From positions 1-64,000 of the forward strand of contig JAJFJS010000100.1 of NCBI GenBank assembly GCA_021773815.1: DNA of 64,000 nt, written 5' to 3'. Below, piece after piece: positions 49,116 through 58,899 of this stretch; position 1 is the first letter of the stretch, and every line of letters starts with the position of its first letter. The translations under genes were made by a program, and so were the position numbers. The notes under the pieces were generated by a model. The model ran no database searches and was not told where the DNA came from. It saw only the letters and a list, made by a program, of their open reading frames with translations. Origin of the DNA: Gammaproteobacteria bacterium. GTDB lineage: Bacteria; Pseudomonadota; Gammaproteobacteria; Steroidobacterales; GCA-2729495.

Positions 49116-49598
49116 TCATTCTACCGTGATCGTGATGGGATCCGATGTCACGGGGGGCTGGTGGGGGATGTGATTGCCGTCGCCGAGCACCAGTTGCAAC
49201 GTATGCGTTCCGGGCGCGAGCTCGACCGTTGTTTCGGTCTGACCCTTGCCGAAGTGCAGATGGTTGGCGTCACTGGGGATTGGCTGATTCGGGTTCGCCA
49301 GCGTGGTGTCGATGAGCAGGTGATGGTGACCCGAGTTGGCGTCATGCTGGCCGGCCGGCGCCACGACCATGCCGCTGATGCCGAAGCGGACGGCGACCGG
49401 TGAACTGACCGTCGTGCCGTTGACCGGGCTGATGATGAAGACCGCCGCACCCGGCGCTGCGGTCGCACGTGGCATTGCGGCAGGGGCGGCCGCCGGTGCG
49501 GCGCCCGCTCCGGTGTCGGCAGGCTGTTCCGGGCTGCCGCAGCCGGCGAGCAGCAGGCAGCAGGCGATGGTCGAAAAAGAGGTGAATCGGGTGTTCAT
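49116..49598 (-). CDS. DUF4399 lipoprotein
   Basis: The 160-aa precursor has a lipobox LLLAGCGS with Cys at about residue 20, an Ala/Pro-rich linker and a beta-sandwich domain. Its HHHLLIDTTL, DANHLHFGKGQTETTVEL and PGTHTLQLVLGDGNHIPH motifs match DUF4399. The many His suggest metal binding. It is predicted to be periplasmic and membrane-anchored; function unknown. Confidence 0.87.
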   Translation of the reverse strand: MNTRFTSFSTIACCLLLAGCGSPEQPADTGAGAAPAAAPAAMPRATAAPGAAVFIISPVNGTTVSSPVAVRFGISGMVVAPAGQHDANSGHHHLLIDTTLANPNQPIPSDANHLHFGKGQTETTVELAPGTHTLQLVLGDGNHIPHQPPVTSDPITITVE

Positions 49599-49691
49599 TG
49601 TTGTTCTCCACGGAGCGCGGGAGCCGGAAGCTTAACCGACCCCGGCGAGGGTGTCATGAATGCCGGCCGGCACCCACTACGGCGATCGGGA

Positions 49692-52142
49692 TCAGGCCTG
49701 GCCGGCCCGCAGCTCCTCGAGCGTGAAATCATCGACCTCGATCAGCGCCATGACCTGCGCATCCAGCGCCGTCAGCGTCTCGGCCTCGTCCGCGGTCAGT
49801 ACGCCCGCCGCGGCGGCCTGCCGGATGCGCTCGACCGGATCGTCCGAATCGATGACGCCGCTGCGCCGGGCATCGCGCATCTTGTCGTCGAGTGGCGTTG
49901 CCGCCTCGACCGCCTCCAGCGCCTCCTGCAACAGGCCCAGCGGGTTGCCGGGTTCGGTCGTCGAATAGATGCCGGCGCAGAGACGCTCACGCGCCTCGGT
50001 CGGGTACGTGATCAGGTCCACGATGCGTTGGGACAGTTCGTCGGACGGCGCGGAGTACATCCGGCCGCGCGGGAAGATCAGCAGACGCATCGCCGCCGCG
50101 AGGTACCGGTTCGGGAAGTTGCGCAGGAATCCGTGTAGCTGCTCCTGCGCTTCGTATAACAGGCTGCGACACGCCCATTCGACGAGCGGCAGGTCGTCTT
50201 CCTGGCGGCCCTGATTGTCGAAATGTTTGAGCACCATGCTGGCCAGGTACATCGAACTGAACACGTCGCCGAGCCGGGCAGACAGGCTCTCGCGGCGCTT
50301 CAGTTCACCGCCGAGATTGAGCATCGCGATGTCCGATGCCAGCGCGAAGGCCGCGCTCCAGCGATTGATGTGCTGGTAATAGCGCGCCACGGGGCCGGAT
50401 GCCGGCGTCTCGCTGAGGCGGGCATGGGTCAGCGCGAGCACCAGGGATCGCGCCGCGTTGCTGACGGCATAGCCGATATGTCCGAACAGCGCCTGGTCGA
50501 AGTCGGCCAGCCCCTGGTCATAGTTGTCGCAGGTCGCCGCCTCCATCTCCTTGAGCACGAACGGGTGACAGCGAATGGCGCCCTGGCCGTAAATGATCAG
50601 GCTGCGGGTCAGGATGTTGGCGCCCTCGACCGTGATCGCGATCGGGATCGCCTGGTAGGTGCGGCCGACATAGTTATTCGGCCCGAGCATGATGCCCTTG
50701 CCGCCGTGCACGTCCATCGTGTCGTTGGCAATCTTGCGTCCCAGCTCGGTGCAGTGATATTTCAGGATCGCGGACGGCACGGCCGGTTTCTCGCCGCGCC
50801 CGATGGCAGTGCAGGTGACGGCGACGGCGGCATTGATGATGTAGGTCCGTGCAGCGATGCGGGCCAGTACTTCGCCGACGCCCTCGAACCGGCTGACCGG
50901 CGTGTTGAATTGCCGGCGAATCCGGGTGTATGCGCCGGAGCCATAGACCGCGGCACGTGCGCCGCCGGCCGAGTTGGCAGGCAGCACGATCGAGCGTCCG
51001 GCGGCAAGTTGCTCGGCGAGCATGCGCCAGCCCTGCCCGGCGCGCTCGGGCCCGCCGATGATGCTGTCGAGCGGGACGAAGACGTCCTTGCCCCGCGTCG
51101 GACCGTTCGAGAACGGGTTGTTCAGCGGAAAATGCCGGCGGCCGATCTCGATGCCCGGCGTCTTGGTCGGAATCAGGGCCGCCGTGATGCCGTACTCGTC
51201 GCGCTCGCCGATCAGGTGGTCGGGATCGTAGAGCTTGAAGGCCAGCCCGAGCACCGTCGCGATCGGCGCCAGCGTGATATAGCGTTTGTTCCAGTTCAGC
51301 CGGATGCCGATGATTTCCTCACCGTTATACGATCCCTTGCAGACGATGCCGGTATCGGGAATCGCCGAGGCGTCGGAACCCGCGCGCGGGCCGGTCAGTG
51401 CGAAACACGGTATCTCATCGCCGCTGGCCAGTCCCGGCAGATACCGGTCCTTCTGTTCCCGCGTGCCATAGTGCAACAGCAACTCGGCGGGGCCGAGCGA
51501 ATTGGGGACGCCGACCGTCGATGCGACCACGGCGCTGCGGCTGGACAGCTTGGCCAGCACACTGGCCACCGCGTACGGGGAAAACTCCAGGCCGCCGTAT
51601 TCCTTGGGGATGATCATCGCGAAGAAGCGATGTTCCTTGATGAAGGCCCAGACCTCCGGCGGCAAATCGGCGAGTACGTGCGTGATCTGCCAGTCGTCGA
51701 CGAGCCGGCACAATTCCTCGGTGGGCCCGTCGAGGAAGGCCTGTTCCTCATCCGTCAGTTTGGCCGCCGGCAGCGCCGTCAAACGGCTCCAGTCCGGCTG
51801 GCCGCTGAATAATTCGCCGTCCCACCAGACGGTGCCGGCTTCGATCGCCTCGCGTTCGGTATCAGAGATCGGCGGCAGTATGGCGCGATAGATATTGAGC
51901 AGCGGCGCGGAGATTCGCTCGCGGCGAATGTCCGGCACGTTCAGCACGACGAGTCCGGCATAGGCGATCCACAGCAGTGTCATCCACAGCCAGTTGCCGA
52001 CGCCAAACAGGCTGTAGGCGAGCAGCGAGAAACCCAGCACAATCGTCGCTGTCGTCAGATCGATGCGGCGATAGGCCAGGGCGAGGCAGACTGCAACGAA
52101 AGCAGCGAGCCATAACAGAGAAAGCAACAGGGTGGTCAGCAT
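49692..52142 (-). CDS. fadE: Acyl-CoA dehydrogenase, FadE type
   Basis: The 816-aa protein has the FadE layout. Two or three N-terminal membrane helices lie in residues 1-70. A large dehydrogenase core contains FALTGPRAGSDASAIPDTG, GITAALIPTKTPGIEIG and the MDVHGGKGIMLGP segment. A C-terminal extension of about 230 residues follows. It catalyses the first oxidation of fatty-acid beta-oxidation at the inner membrane. No electron-transfer flavoprotein or other fad gene is adjacent. A palindrome lies in the upstream gap. Confidence 0.94.
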   Translation of the reverse strand: MLTTLLLSLLWLAAFVAVCLALAYRRIDLTTATIVLGFSLLAYSLFGVGNWLWMTLLWIAYAGLVVLNVPDIRRERISAPLLNIYRAILPPISDTEREAIEAGTVWWDGELFSGQPDWSRLTALPAAKLTDEEQAFLDGPTEELCRLVDDWQITHVLADLPPEVWAFIKEHRFFAMIIPKEYGGLEFSPYAVASVLAKLSSRSAVVASTVGVPNSLGPAELLLHYGTREQKDRYLPGLASGDEIPCFALTGPRAGSDASAIPDTGIVCKGSYNGEEIIGIRLNWNKRYITLAPIATVLGLAFKLYDPDHLIGERDEYGITAALIPTKTPGIEIGRRHFPLNNPFSNGPTRGKDVFVPLDSIIGGPERAGQGWRMLAEQLAAGRSIVLPANSAGGARAAVYGSGAYTRIRRQFNTPVSRFEGVGEVLARIAARTYIINAAVAVTCTAIGRGEKPAVPSAILKYHCTELGRKIANDTMDVHGGKGIMLGPNNYVGRTYQAIPIAITVEGANILTRSLIIYGQGAIRCHPFVLKEMEAATCDNYDQGLADFDQALFGHIGYAVSNAARSLVLALTHARLSETPASGPVARYYQHINRWSAAFALASDIAMLNLGGELKRRESLSARLGDVFSSMYLASMVLKHFDNQGRQEDDLPLVEWACRSLLYEAQEQLHGFLRNFPNRYLAAAMRLLIFPRGRMYSAPSDELSQRIVDLITYPTEARERLCAGIYSTTEPGNPLGLLQEALEAVEAATPLDDKMRDARRSGVIDSDDPVERIRQAAAAGVLTADEAETLTALDAQVMALIEVDDFTLEELRAGQA

Positions 52143-52187
52143 GGCGTTACCCGGTGTCGGTCCTTCGGACTCTTGGGTTTAACTATA

Positions 52188-52197
52188 ACCCATGGGT
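52188..52197. promoter_or_regulatory. Palindrome between mdh and fadE
   Basis: ACCCATGGGT is a perfect 10-bp palindrome with near-symmetric flanks (TATA on the left, ATAA on the right), 46-55 bp upstream of the fadE start. It could be an operator for fatty-acid control, but it does not match the FadR or PsrA consensus that I know. Confidence 0.35.
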
Positions 52198-52268
52198 ATA
52201 ACCTGTGGGGCACGCGCATCGACAAGTCCGGCCGGGCTCGACCGCAGGCTCGACGCTGATGGCCGGGT

Positions 52269-53246
52269 TTACAGCAGATCCGCGATTGCGGCGCGTTCCT
52301 CGCGCAGTTCGGCCTCGGTCGCGTCCATGCGTTCGCGGCTGAAGTCGCTGATCTCGAGGCCCTGGACGATCTCGTATTTGCCCTTCCGGCAACGGCACGG
52401 GTAGGAATAGATGATGCCCGGTTCGATGCCGTAACTGCCTTCGGCCGGAATCGCCATGCTGACCCAGTCGTCGCCCGGGGTCCCGAGCGCCCAGTCGCGC
52501 ATGTGGTCGATGGCCGAGGACGCCGCCGAGGCCGCGCTCGACAGCCCGCGGGCCTTGATGATCGCGGCGCCGCGCTGCTGTACGGTCGGAATAAAGGTGT
52601 CGACAACCCATTGGTTGTCGACGAGGTCGGTCGCTTCGCGGTCGCCCACGGTTACCTGGCTGATATCCGGGTACTGGGTCGAGGAATGGTTGCCCCAGAT
52701 AGTCAGGTGCTTGATCTGGCTGACGTGTGTGCCCGTCTTGCCGGCCAGTTGCGCGAGGGCGCGATTATGGTCGAGGCGCGTCATGGCCGTGAAATTAGCG
52801 GGATTCAGATCCGGTGCATTCTGTTGCGCGATCAGTGCGTTCGTATTGGCGGGATTGCCGACGACGAGCACTTTGATATCGCGGCTGGCGTGATCGTTCA
52901 TCGACTTGCCCTGCACCGAGAAAATGGCGGCATTGCCTTTCAGCAGGTCGGCACGTTCCATGCCGGGGCCGCGCGGCTTGGCGCCGACGAGCAATGCGTA
53001 GTCCGCGTCCTTGAATGCGACATCGGGTTGATCGGTTGGCACGATGCCCTGCAGGGTCGGAAAAGCGCAGTCTTCCAGTTCCATCGCCACGCCTTTGAGC
53101 GCATCGAGCGCCGGCGGGATCTCCAGCAGCTGCAGAATGACCGGCTGGTTGGCGCCCAGCAATTGGCCGGACGCGATTCGGAACGCGAGTTGGTAGCCGA
53201 TCTGACCGGCTGCGCCGGTGATCGTGACTCTTGCGGCTTGTGTCAT
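52269..53246 (-). CDS. mdh: Malate dehydrogenase
   Basis: The 325-aa NAD-dependent enzyme has the [17 protein letters not shown] nucleotide motif, [15 protein letters not shown] with the substrate Arg pair, MTRLDHNRA, and the catalytic His in [12 protein letters not shown]. This is the cytoplasmic-type (LDH-like) MDH of the TCA cycle found in many proteobacteria. AGGAA precedes ATG 53246; a GTG three bases upstream is possible. Confidence 0.95.
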   Translation of the reverse strand: MTQAARVTITGAAGQIGYQLAFRIASGQLLGANQPVILQLLEIPPALDALKGVAMELEDCAFPTLQGIVPTDQPDVAFKDADYALLVGAKPRGPGMERADLLKGNAAIFSVQGKSMNDHASRDIKVLVVGNPANTNALIAQQNAPDLNPANFTAMTRLDHNRALAQLAGKTGTHVSQIKHLTIWGNHSSTQYPDISQVTVGDREATDLVDNQWVVDTFIPTVQQRGAAIIKARGLSSAASAASSAIDHMRDWALGTPGDDWVSMAIPAEGSYGIEPGIIYSYPCRCRKGKYEIVQGLEISDFSRERMDATEAELREERAAIADLL

Positions 53247-53373
53247 CACTTGTTCCTGTACGTGCAGATCGGGTTAGCGGCCGGTAGGGTCGGCCCGGTG
53301 CGCGGCGGCGCGATTTTATCCCGCAGGGGACAGTTTGTCTAAGTCGGAATACCCGTAGCGGCGCTTTGCGCCG

Positions 53374-53730
53374 TCAGGGATTGGCCTGCTTGAAGGCGCG
53401 GACCTGTTCGTTAAATTGCGCGGCCAAGGATTCCATTGCGTCGATCGCCGAGTGCCTTTGCCGGGTCCGTTCGGCAGCCGGATCCGGCCCGGGCGCCGCG
53501 GTCGTCGTCGGCGCTTCGGCCTGGATCGCTTCCTGTTCGAGGCAGTCCAGATACTCTTCCATGTCGGCCATGTATTCCCTGACGTACGCCTCGCTGGCCT
53601 TCATTTCCTCGTAGGTCGATCGCTCGCCGTTCGGGATGATCACGGCGTCGGGATAAAGGCATTCGGCCGTAAGTGCCGGCGTCTGGCCCGCCGCGAGAAC
53701 GGCGATCAGGAATAGGCTGAATCTGGGCAT
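53374..53730 (-). CDS. Small exported protein of unknown function
   Basis: The 118-aa precursor has an N-terminal signal peptide (FSLFLIAVLAAGQTPALTA, cleavage near residue 22). The mature part contains two Cys (AECLYPD and EEYLDCLEQ) and a helical, acidic region with a Thr/Pro linker (PTTTAAPGPDP). The Cys pair may form a disulfide. GAGGATAA precedes the ATG. I do not recognise a family. A perfect 18-bp palindrome lies 19 bp upstream. Confidence 0.7.
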   Translation of the reverse strand: MPRFSLFLIAVLAAGQTPALTAECLYPDAVIIPNGERSTYEEMKASEAYVREYMADMEEYLDCLEQEAIQAEAPTTTAAPGPDPAAERTRQRHSAIDAMESLAAQFNEQVRAFKQANP

Positions 53731-53749
53731 TTGCAGTTATCCTCGACAG

Positions 53750-53767
53750 ATGCAGTCGCGACTGCAT
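53750..53767. promoter_or_regulatory. Perfect 18-bp palindrome, operator-like
   Basis: ATGCAGTCGCGACTGCAT is symmetric over 9 bp each side with no gap. It lies 20-37 bp upstream of the small exported protein's ATG, where a repressor would overlap the core promoter or leader. There is no adjacent T-run, so it is not a terminator. Confidence 0.5.
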
Positions 53768-53937
53768 GGCATCCGGCTCAACGGTGCACGGCCATGGGGC
53801 CGCGAATCCGGCGGCCTCGCTGCACTTATTATTGTCGGCGCATTATGCCCCAGCTTTTTGCGCATTTGCCATCGGCCGGCCGCCGGCCGGCGTGTGGCGG
53901 GCAATAACTCGCTGATTGAAAAGAACAAAAAAACGGG

Positions 53938-55962
53938 TTAACTGAACAGGTTGTTGCTCGCATAGCCGTTGCTGTGATCGGCCGTCAGCAGCGTCAGGTA
54001 GCTGTCGGCGTCCATGGGTTCGCCGAACAACAGTCCCTGGGCATGATCACAGCGCAGCGCCTTGAGCCGGCGCAGCTGCAGTTCCGACTCGACGCCTTCG
54101 GCGATGACGTCCATGTCCATGCTGTGGGCCATATCGATGATCGCCGAAATGATCTTCGTACCGTCCTTGTTGGCATACATCTGGCGCACGAATGACTGGT
54201 CGATCTTCAGTGTGCTGATCGGAAACTGTTGTAATGCACTCAATGACGAGTAGCCGGTGCCGAAATCGTCGATCGACAGCGTCAGGCCGAGTTCATGCAG
54301 TTGTCTGAGCAGCTTGATCGAATGCTTCGCGTCGTGCATCAGGGTGCTTTCCGTGATTTCGAGCTCGAGGCGTGACGGATCGATGTGATGGTGGGAAAAA
54401 ATATCCTGCATGCGGCGAATAAAGTTGGCCTGACCGAGCTGTTTCAGCGACAGGTTGACCGCGATGCGCCCCGGCATGTCCGTCGTTTCCTGCCAGTGCC
54501 GGATGTCCATGCAGACGCGATTCAGCACCCATTCGCCGATTTCGATGATCAGGTTGGTTTCCTCGGCCAGCGGGATGAACTCCGACGGCAGCACGAGGCC
54601 GCGGTCCGATAATTCCCAGCGTACCAGCGCTTCGGCACCCGCTACGGTACCGGTTCGCAGGTCGATTTTCGGCTGGTAGTGAATCAGCAGTTCATCGAGC
54701 TGGTATGACCTGCGCAGCTTGCTTTTCAGCATGAGCCGGTCGACCTCTTCGGCATTCATCGCGGCGTCGAAAAACTCGAAGGAACTGCCCGGCGTCTTCT
54801 TGGCGCGGTACAGCGCGGCATCGGCGCTGCGGATCAGGTCGATGACGTTGTCGGCATCTTTCGGGAAACAGGCGATGCCGATGCTCAGTGTCGTGTGGAT
54901 CTCGTGGCCGTGGATAACCATCAATCGCGTGAGTTCGGTGAGCATGTGGCGCGCCATCGACTGCACGCAGGCCATGAGGCTCTTCGGCGGGCCGTCCCAT
55001 TCGACCGCCACGGCGAACTCGTCACCGGCCAGTCGCCCGATGACGGCTTTCTCGGGCAGCAGTTTCGTCAGGCGGCTGGCGATCGTCTCCAGGTATATGT
55101 CGCCGGCCACATGACCGAAGGTGTCATTGATGTCCTTGAATCGGTCGATGTCCAGATAGAACATTGCGATTTGATGTTTCTTGCGCTTCGCGCGTGCGAT
55201 CGCCCGCTGCAGCAGGTGACGGAACTGCATGCGGTTCGATAGTTTCGTCAGCGGATCGATGCGTGCGAGATAGCGGATACGCTGTTCGGTCACCTTGCGC
55301 TCGGAGATGTTGCGCGCTGAGACGATGAAACCGGCAAATGAAAACAGGTCGGCATCCAGCCGGGATGTCGTATACGAAACCGGAATCGGATTGCCCTGGC
55401 GGTTGACGAAGATGGTTTCGACGGGCCGCTTTTCGTCGCTCAGACGAAAGCCGTCGCGATGCTCGGCGGCGATCAGGACCCTGATCGGTTGTGCGAACAG
55501 CCCGTCATGGGCGTAGCCGAGCATCTGGGATGCGGATTCGTTCAGGCGGATGATGCCGCCGTCGATGTCGGTCAGGATGACGGCATCGTTCAGTGCGCCG
55601 AGCACGAGGTCGAGTTGATAGGCCGAGGCCTCCGCCGAATTCAGCCGACGGCCGATACGGGTCAGCGTGTCTTCGACGGCCGCGCCCGGATCCCGGATCG
55701 TGACGGCGTTGTCGCCGGCCGCTTCGGGTTCGACGAGGTCGCGCAGCCGCGTGACAATGACCAGCCAGGCAGCCGCCTGACGATGTGCCACGACAGCGGC
55801 AATGATCGCCAGCGCCGCGGCGACCAGCATGATGGCGGCCGGTATCAGTCCTGCTTCGCCGCCGCGCACGAAGGTCACGCCGGCCGCAGCCAGCGAGATG
55901 GCGGCCGTCGTCAGCAGCACGATGATCAGGCGCCGATGCGGTGCAAGGGACAGCGTGTTCAT
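53938..55962 (-). CDS. PAS-GGDEF-EAL cyclic-di-GMP signalling protein
   Basis: The 674-aa protein has two N-terminal membrane helices (about residues 11-60), a PAS domain (DAVILTDIDGGIIRLNESASQMLGY), a GGDEF domain and an EAL domain. The cyclase motif is AGDEF rather than GGDEF, a change that often keeps activity. The EAL domain has AEALVRW, the metal-site DDFGTGYSSL and AEGVES, so phosphodiesterase activity is likely. Such proteins set cyclic-di-GMP levels for biofilm and motility. It diverges, across a gap of 301 bp, from the receiver-TM-OmpA-like gene. Confidence 0.92.
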   Translation of the reverse strand: MNTLSLAPHRRLIIVLLTTAAISLAAAGVTFVRGGEAGLIPAAIMLVAAALAIIAAVVAHRQAAAWLVIVTRLRDLVEPEAAGDNAVTIRDPGAAVEDTLTRIGRRLNSAEASAYQLDLVLGALNDAVILTDIDGGIIRLNESASQMLGYAHDGLFAQPIRVLIAAEHRDGFRLSDEKRPVETIFVNRQGNPIPVSYTTSRLDADLFSFAGFIVSARNISERKVTEQRIRYLARIDPLTKLSNRMQFRHLLQRAIARAKRKKHQIAMFYLDIDRFKDINDTFGHVAGDIYLETIASRLTKLLPEKAVIGRLAGDEFAVAVEWDGPPKSLMACVQSMARHMLTELTRLMVIHGHEIHTTLSIGIACFPKDADNVIDLIRSADAALYRAKKTPGSSFEFFDAAMNAEEVDRLMLKSKLRRSYQLDELLIHYQPKIDLRTGTVAGAEALVRWELSDRGLVLPSEFIPLAEETNLIIEIGEWVLNRVCMDIRHWQETTDMPGRIAVNLSLKQLGQANFIRRMQDIFSHHHIDPSRLELEITESTLMHDAKHSIKLLRQLHELGLTLSIDDFGTGYSSLSALQQFPISTLKIDQSFVRQMYANKDGTKIISAIIDMAHSMDMDVIAEGVESELQLRRLKALRCDHAQGLLFGEPMDADSYLTLLTADHSNGYASNNLFS

Positions 55963-56263
55963 GATGCCGGGCCGTTCCCGGCGGTCATGCACGACATACG
56001 GATGTGCGGTCGGCGTCGCCGCACCTCGCTGTCGCCCCCGCAGGACGGGATGTTCGGCAGTTTCTGCATGGTTATTGTCAATCAGGTCTCTTAATCGGAC
56101 CCGTGGCGCCCATGATCCCCCGCCGGGCCGGCCGCGACAAGCCCGCAGAGTGGGGGTATCCGCCCGGAAGACGCCCGTTTCCCGGGATGTGAAGCGGCGT
56201 CTGGCCTGCGATGCCGCCGGCACTATAGAATCGACGGGTCGATCGCACGGGATCCGCTCAGCA

Positions 56264-57658
56264 ATGACCGACCAAGCGCCGAAATGCGCCCTGATCGTAG
56301 ATGACTCGCAGACGGCGCGGCGCGTGCTCGGCCAGGTGCTCGAGCAGCATCACATCCGGGTCGAGATGGCCGGTTCCGCCGAGGAAGCGCTGAGTTTCCT
56401 CGACGACACCCGTCCCGATGTCATTTTCATGGATCACCTGATGCCGGGCATGGACGGCTTCCAGGCGGTGCGTGCGATCAAGAACAATCCGGCCACCGCG
56501 ACCATTCCGATCATGATGTACACGTCGCAGGCGGGTGAACTGTATGTCGGCCAGGCCCGGGCGCTCGGGGCTGTCGGCGTATTGCCGAAGCAGATCAAGC
56601 CCGTTCAGGTCGCCGATACGCTCAAGTCGCTGAACCTGATTCCCATACCGGTGATCGAACCGACTTCCGCCGAGTCCGCGGTCGATCACGAGGTGATTCC
56701 CGAAGCCGATGTCGGCCGGACGCTCGCCGATGTCGAGCGCATGATGGAGCCGGCTGATTGGGGCGAATTGCATACCTGGTTCGAACAGATGCTGCGCCAC
56801 CATCAGGATACGTTGCGGGCTGATATCGAGTCGAGCGTATCGCGATTGTTGCGAGAGTCTGCCGTCGAACGGGAGGTCGTGCCGCCGGAAGTGCAGCGCG
56901 GGTTTTTCGGTAAAGAACTGTCGATGCTGCGCAATGTGAATGCGACCACGCTGCTGGTGGCGGCGCTCGCACTGTTCGTGGCGACTTTTTTCTGGTTGTT
57001 CATCCAGACGCAGGAAGAATGGCGGGGACTTTTCGAACAGAATGCCCAATTGATCGGTGCGCTGGAGGCCGAACGTGACAGGATGCCGCAGCGGGGCCGG
57101 CGGGACGCGGCGGGTCAATTCGCCACGAATACGACCGACCCGCGCGACGTCGTTCGTGAACTCGAATGGCAGGCCAACAGCCAGGCGACCTACGGCCCGG
57201 ACGACATTCCCTTCGGTGACAAGCGGCTGGAAACCATCGACCGGCTCGTCGCCGACCTGAGAGCTGCGGGATTCGCCGGTGTCGTGCAACTCGACAGCCA
57301 TGTCGGAGATTTTTGCCTCGTACAGGCAAAAGACGGCGCGTGGGTTCCGGGCGCGCAGGACCTGGCGATTCACAGCTGTGATCGCATCGGGTTGGGTGCG
57401 GAGAATGCGTTTGCGAATTCGGCCAAGCAATCGATCGCGTTTGCAAACTATCTCGCGGCGCTGGATGGTGACGCGACCGAAAATATTCGTATCGTCGTGA
57501 TCCCGCACGGCAATTCGAGTCCGATGCTGCCTTATCCGGCACGTCGACCGGACGGACTCGCCGGCGACTGGAACCAGGTCGCATTGCAGAACAATCGCGT
57601 GCAGGTTCGCGTCATTGCCGACGACGGGCCCGATCGGCGGACTGCCGATATCTATTGA
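56264..57658 (+). CDS. Receiver domain-TM-OmpA-like fusion protein
   Basis: The 464-aa protein has an N-terminal CheY-like receiver (ALIVDDSQTARRVL, phosphoacceptor Asp57 in FMDHLMPGMDGF, Lys in VLPKQIKP), a linker, one membrane helix near residues 223-245 and a periplasmic C-terminal domain. That domain (SAKQSIAFANYLAALDG, IRIVVIPHGNSSP, WNQVALQNNRVQVRV) has the OmpA-like peptidoglycan-binding pattern. It may couple phosphorylation in the cytoplasm to the cell wall. TATAGA (56224-56229) is a possible -10. No histidine kinase gene is adjacent. Confidence 0.75.
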   Translation: MTDQAPKCALIVDDSQTARRVLGQVLEQHHIRVEMAGSAEEALSFLDDTRPDVIFMDHLMPGMDGFQAVRAIKNNPATATIPIMMYTSQAGELYVGQARALGAVGVLPKQIKPVQVADTLKSLNLIPIPVIEPTSAESAVDHEVIPEADVGRTLADVERMMEPADWGELHTWFEQMLRHHQDTLRADIESSVSRLLRESAVEREVVPPEVQRGFFGKELSMLRNVNATTLLVAALALFVATFFWLFIQTQEEWRGLFEQNAQLIGALEAERDRMPQRGRRDAAGQFATNTTDPRDVVRELEWQANSQATYGPDDIPFGDKRLETIDRLVADLRAAGFAGVVQLDSHVGDFCLVQAKDGAWVPGAQDLAIHSCDRIGLGAENAFANSAKQSIAFANYLAALDGDATENIRIVVIPHGNSSPMLPYPARRPDGLAGDWNQVALQNNRVQVRVIADDGPDRRTADIY

Positions 57659-58659
57659 TGCAACCGTTCGTGCCGCCGTGGTTATTACGCGGCAGACATG
57701 CCCAGTCCATTCTCGGCAGCGTGGGTCTGCGCCGCCGCCGCGTGCGGTCCGCGGCCCAAGACCTGCTGGCCGCTACGCACGATGTTGTCGTCGACTGCGG
57801 CGCCGGCGTCCGGCTGCTGTGTCATCACACGCCGCCGCGACCCGGCGGCAACGGCCGTGTCGTCGTCCTGATCCATGGCTGGGAGGGCAGTGCGAACTCG
57901 ACGTACCTGTTGTCCGCGGCCACCCGGTTGTGGCGTGCCGGTTACCGAATCGTGCGGATGAATCTGCGCGATCACGGCGATTCTCATCATCTGAACGAAG
58001 CGTTGTTTCATTCGTGCCGACTCGACGAGGCGGTTGGCGCCGTGGGCTGGGTGCAGCAGACGTATGCGACCGACGGACTGTATCTTTGCGGGTTCTCGCT
58101 GGGCGGCAATTTCGCATTGCGTATCGCCGCGCGAGCCGACCATGCCGGGTTGCGGCCGGACGGTATTGTCGCCGTCTGCCCGGTGCTCGAGCCGGCGCAT
58201 ACGATGCGGGTGCTGGACGAAGGGTCCGCCATCTATCGACGCTATTTCATTTACAAGTGGCGGGTATCCCTCGAAAAAAAGAAGGCCGCGTTCCCGCAGC
58301 GCTACGATTTCGAGCGCCTGGAGCGGTTCGAAACGCTGACGGAAATGACCGACTATTTCGTTACGCATTACACCGAATTTACTGATTTGCAGACCTACCT
58401 GCGTGGCTATGCGTTGACGGACGACCGGTTGCTGAGCGTGACTTCGCCGGCAATTGTACTGCTTGCCGACGATGATCCGGTCATTCCGGTTCACGATATC
58501 GATCGTGTTGCGACGCCGGACTGCCTGGAGGTCGTTCGCTGCCGGTACGGCGGCCACTGCGGCTTTCTCGATGGCTACGATCTGCAGGGCTGGGCCGATG
58601 AGTTTATCGTCCGATCGTTCGACCGGATGCATGAACGCCGTGGTGAGGCGATCGAATAG
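57658..58659 (+). CDS. YheT/EMBL-8-like alpha/beta hydrolase
   Basis: The 333-aa hydrolase begins FVPPWLLRGRHAQSILGS, the YheT-type N-terminus. It has LIHGWEGSANSTYLLSAA at the oxyanion hole, LCGFSLGGNFALR at the nucleophile, LADDDPVIPVHD with the Asp and YGGHCGFLDGYD with the His. The family hydrolyses esters or thioesters of unknown identity. Its ATG overlaps the previous stop (TGATG), so the two are translationally coupled. Confidence 0.88.
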   Translation: MQPFVPPWLLRGRHAQSILGSVGLRRRRVRSAAQDLLAATHDVVVDCGAGVRLLCHHTPPRPGGNGRVVVLIHGWEGSANSTYLLSAATRLWRAGYRIVRMNLRDHGDSHHLNEALFHSCRLDEAVGAVGWVQQTYATDGLYLCGFSLGGNFALRIAARADHAGLRPDGIVAVCPVLEPAHTMRVLDEGSAIYRRYFIYKWRVSLEKKKAAFPQRYDFERLERFETLTEMTDYFVTHYTEFTDLQTYLRGYALTDDRLLSVTSPAIVLLADDDPVIPVHDIDRVATPDCLEVVRCRYGGHCGFLDGYDLQGWADEFIVRSFDRMHERRGEAIE

Positions 58660-58899
58660 GATCGTCCCGGCCCGGGTCAAACGCGCACGCCGCGCTGCGC
58701 CGTGGGCCGGGCATGAGCTTCAAATCATGCCAGTCGGTCCCGATTACGTGGCATTATTGCGCTCGCAACCCGATACCCGGTTACGTCGGTCGTGTTCGCG
58801 GTGCCGCTTTTGCGCGCATGCGATTGCGCGGAGGCGCGAGCCGTCATCGGAACGACGCATCCGGCAGACAATCTGTCGACATGACTCCGGGAACAATTT

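Noticed and set aside
50223-51812. Plus-strand open frame of about 530 codons opposite fadE
   Set aside because: Antisense shadow of a clear FadE protein.
53874-53893. GC-rich CCGGCC-type hairpin downstream of the GGDEF-EAL gene's neighbour
   Set aside because: Self-complementary GCCGGC runs are frequent at this GC content, and no T-run follows.
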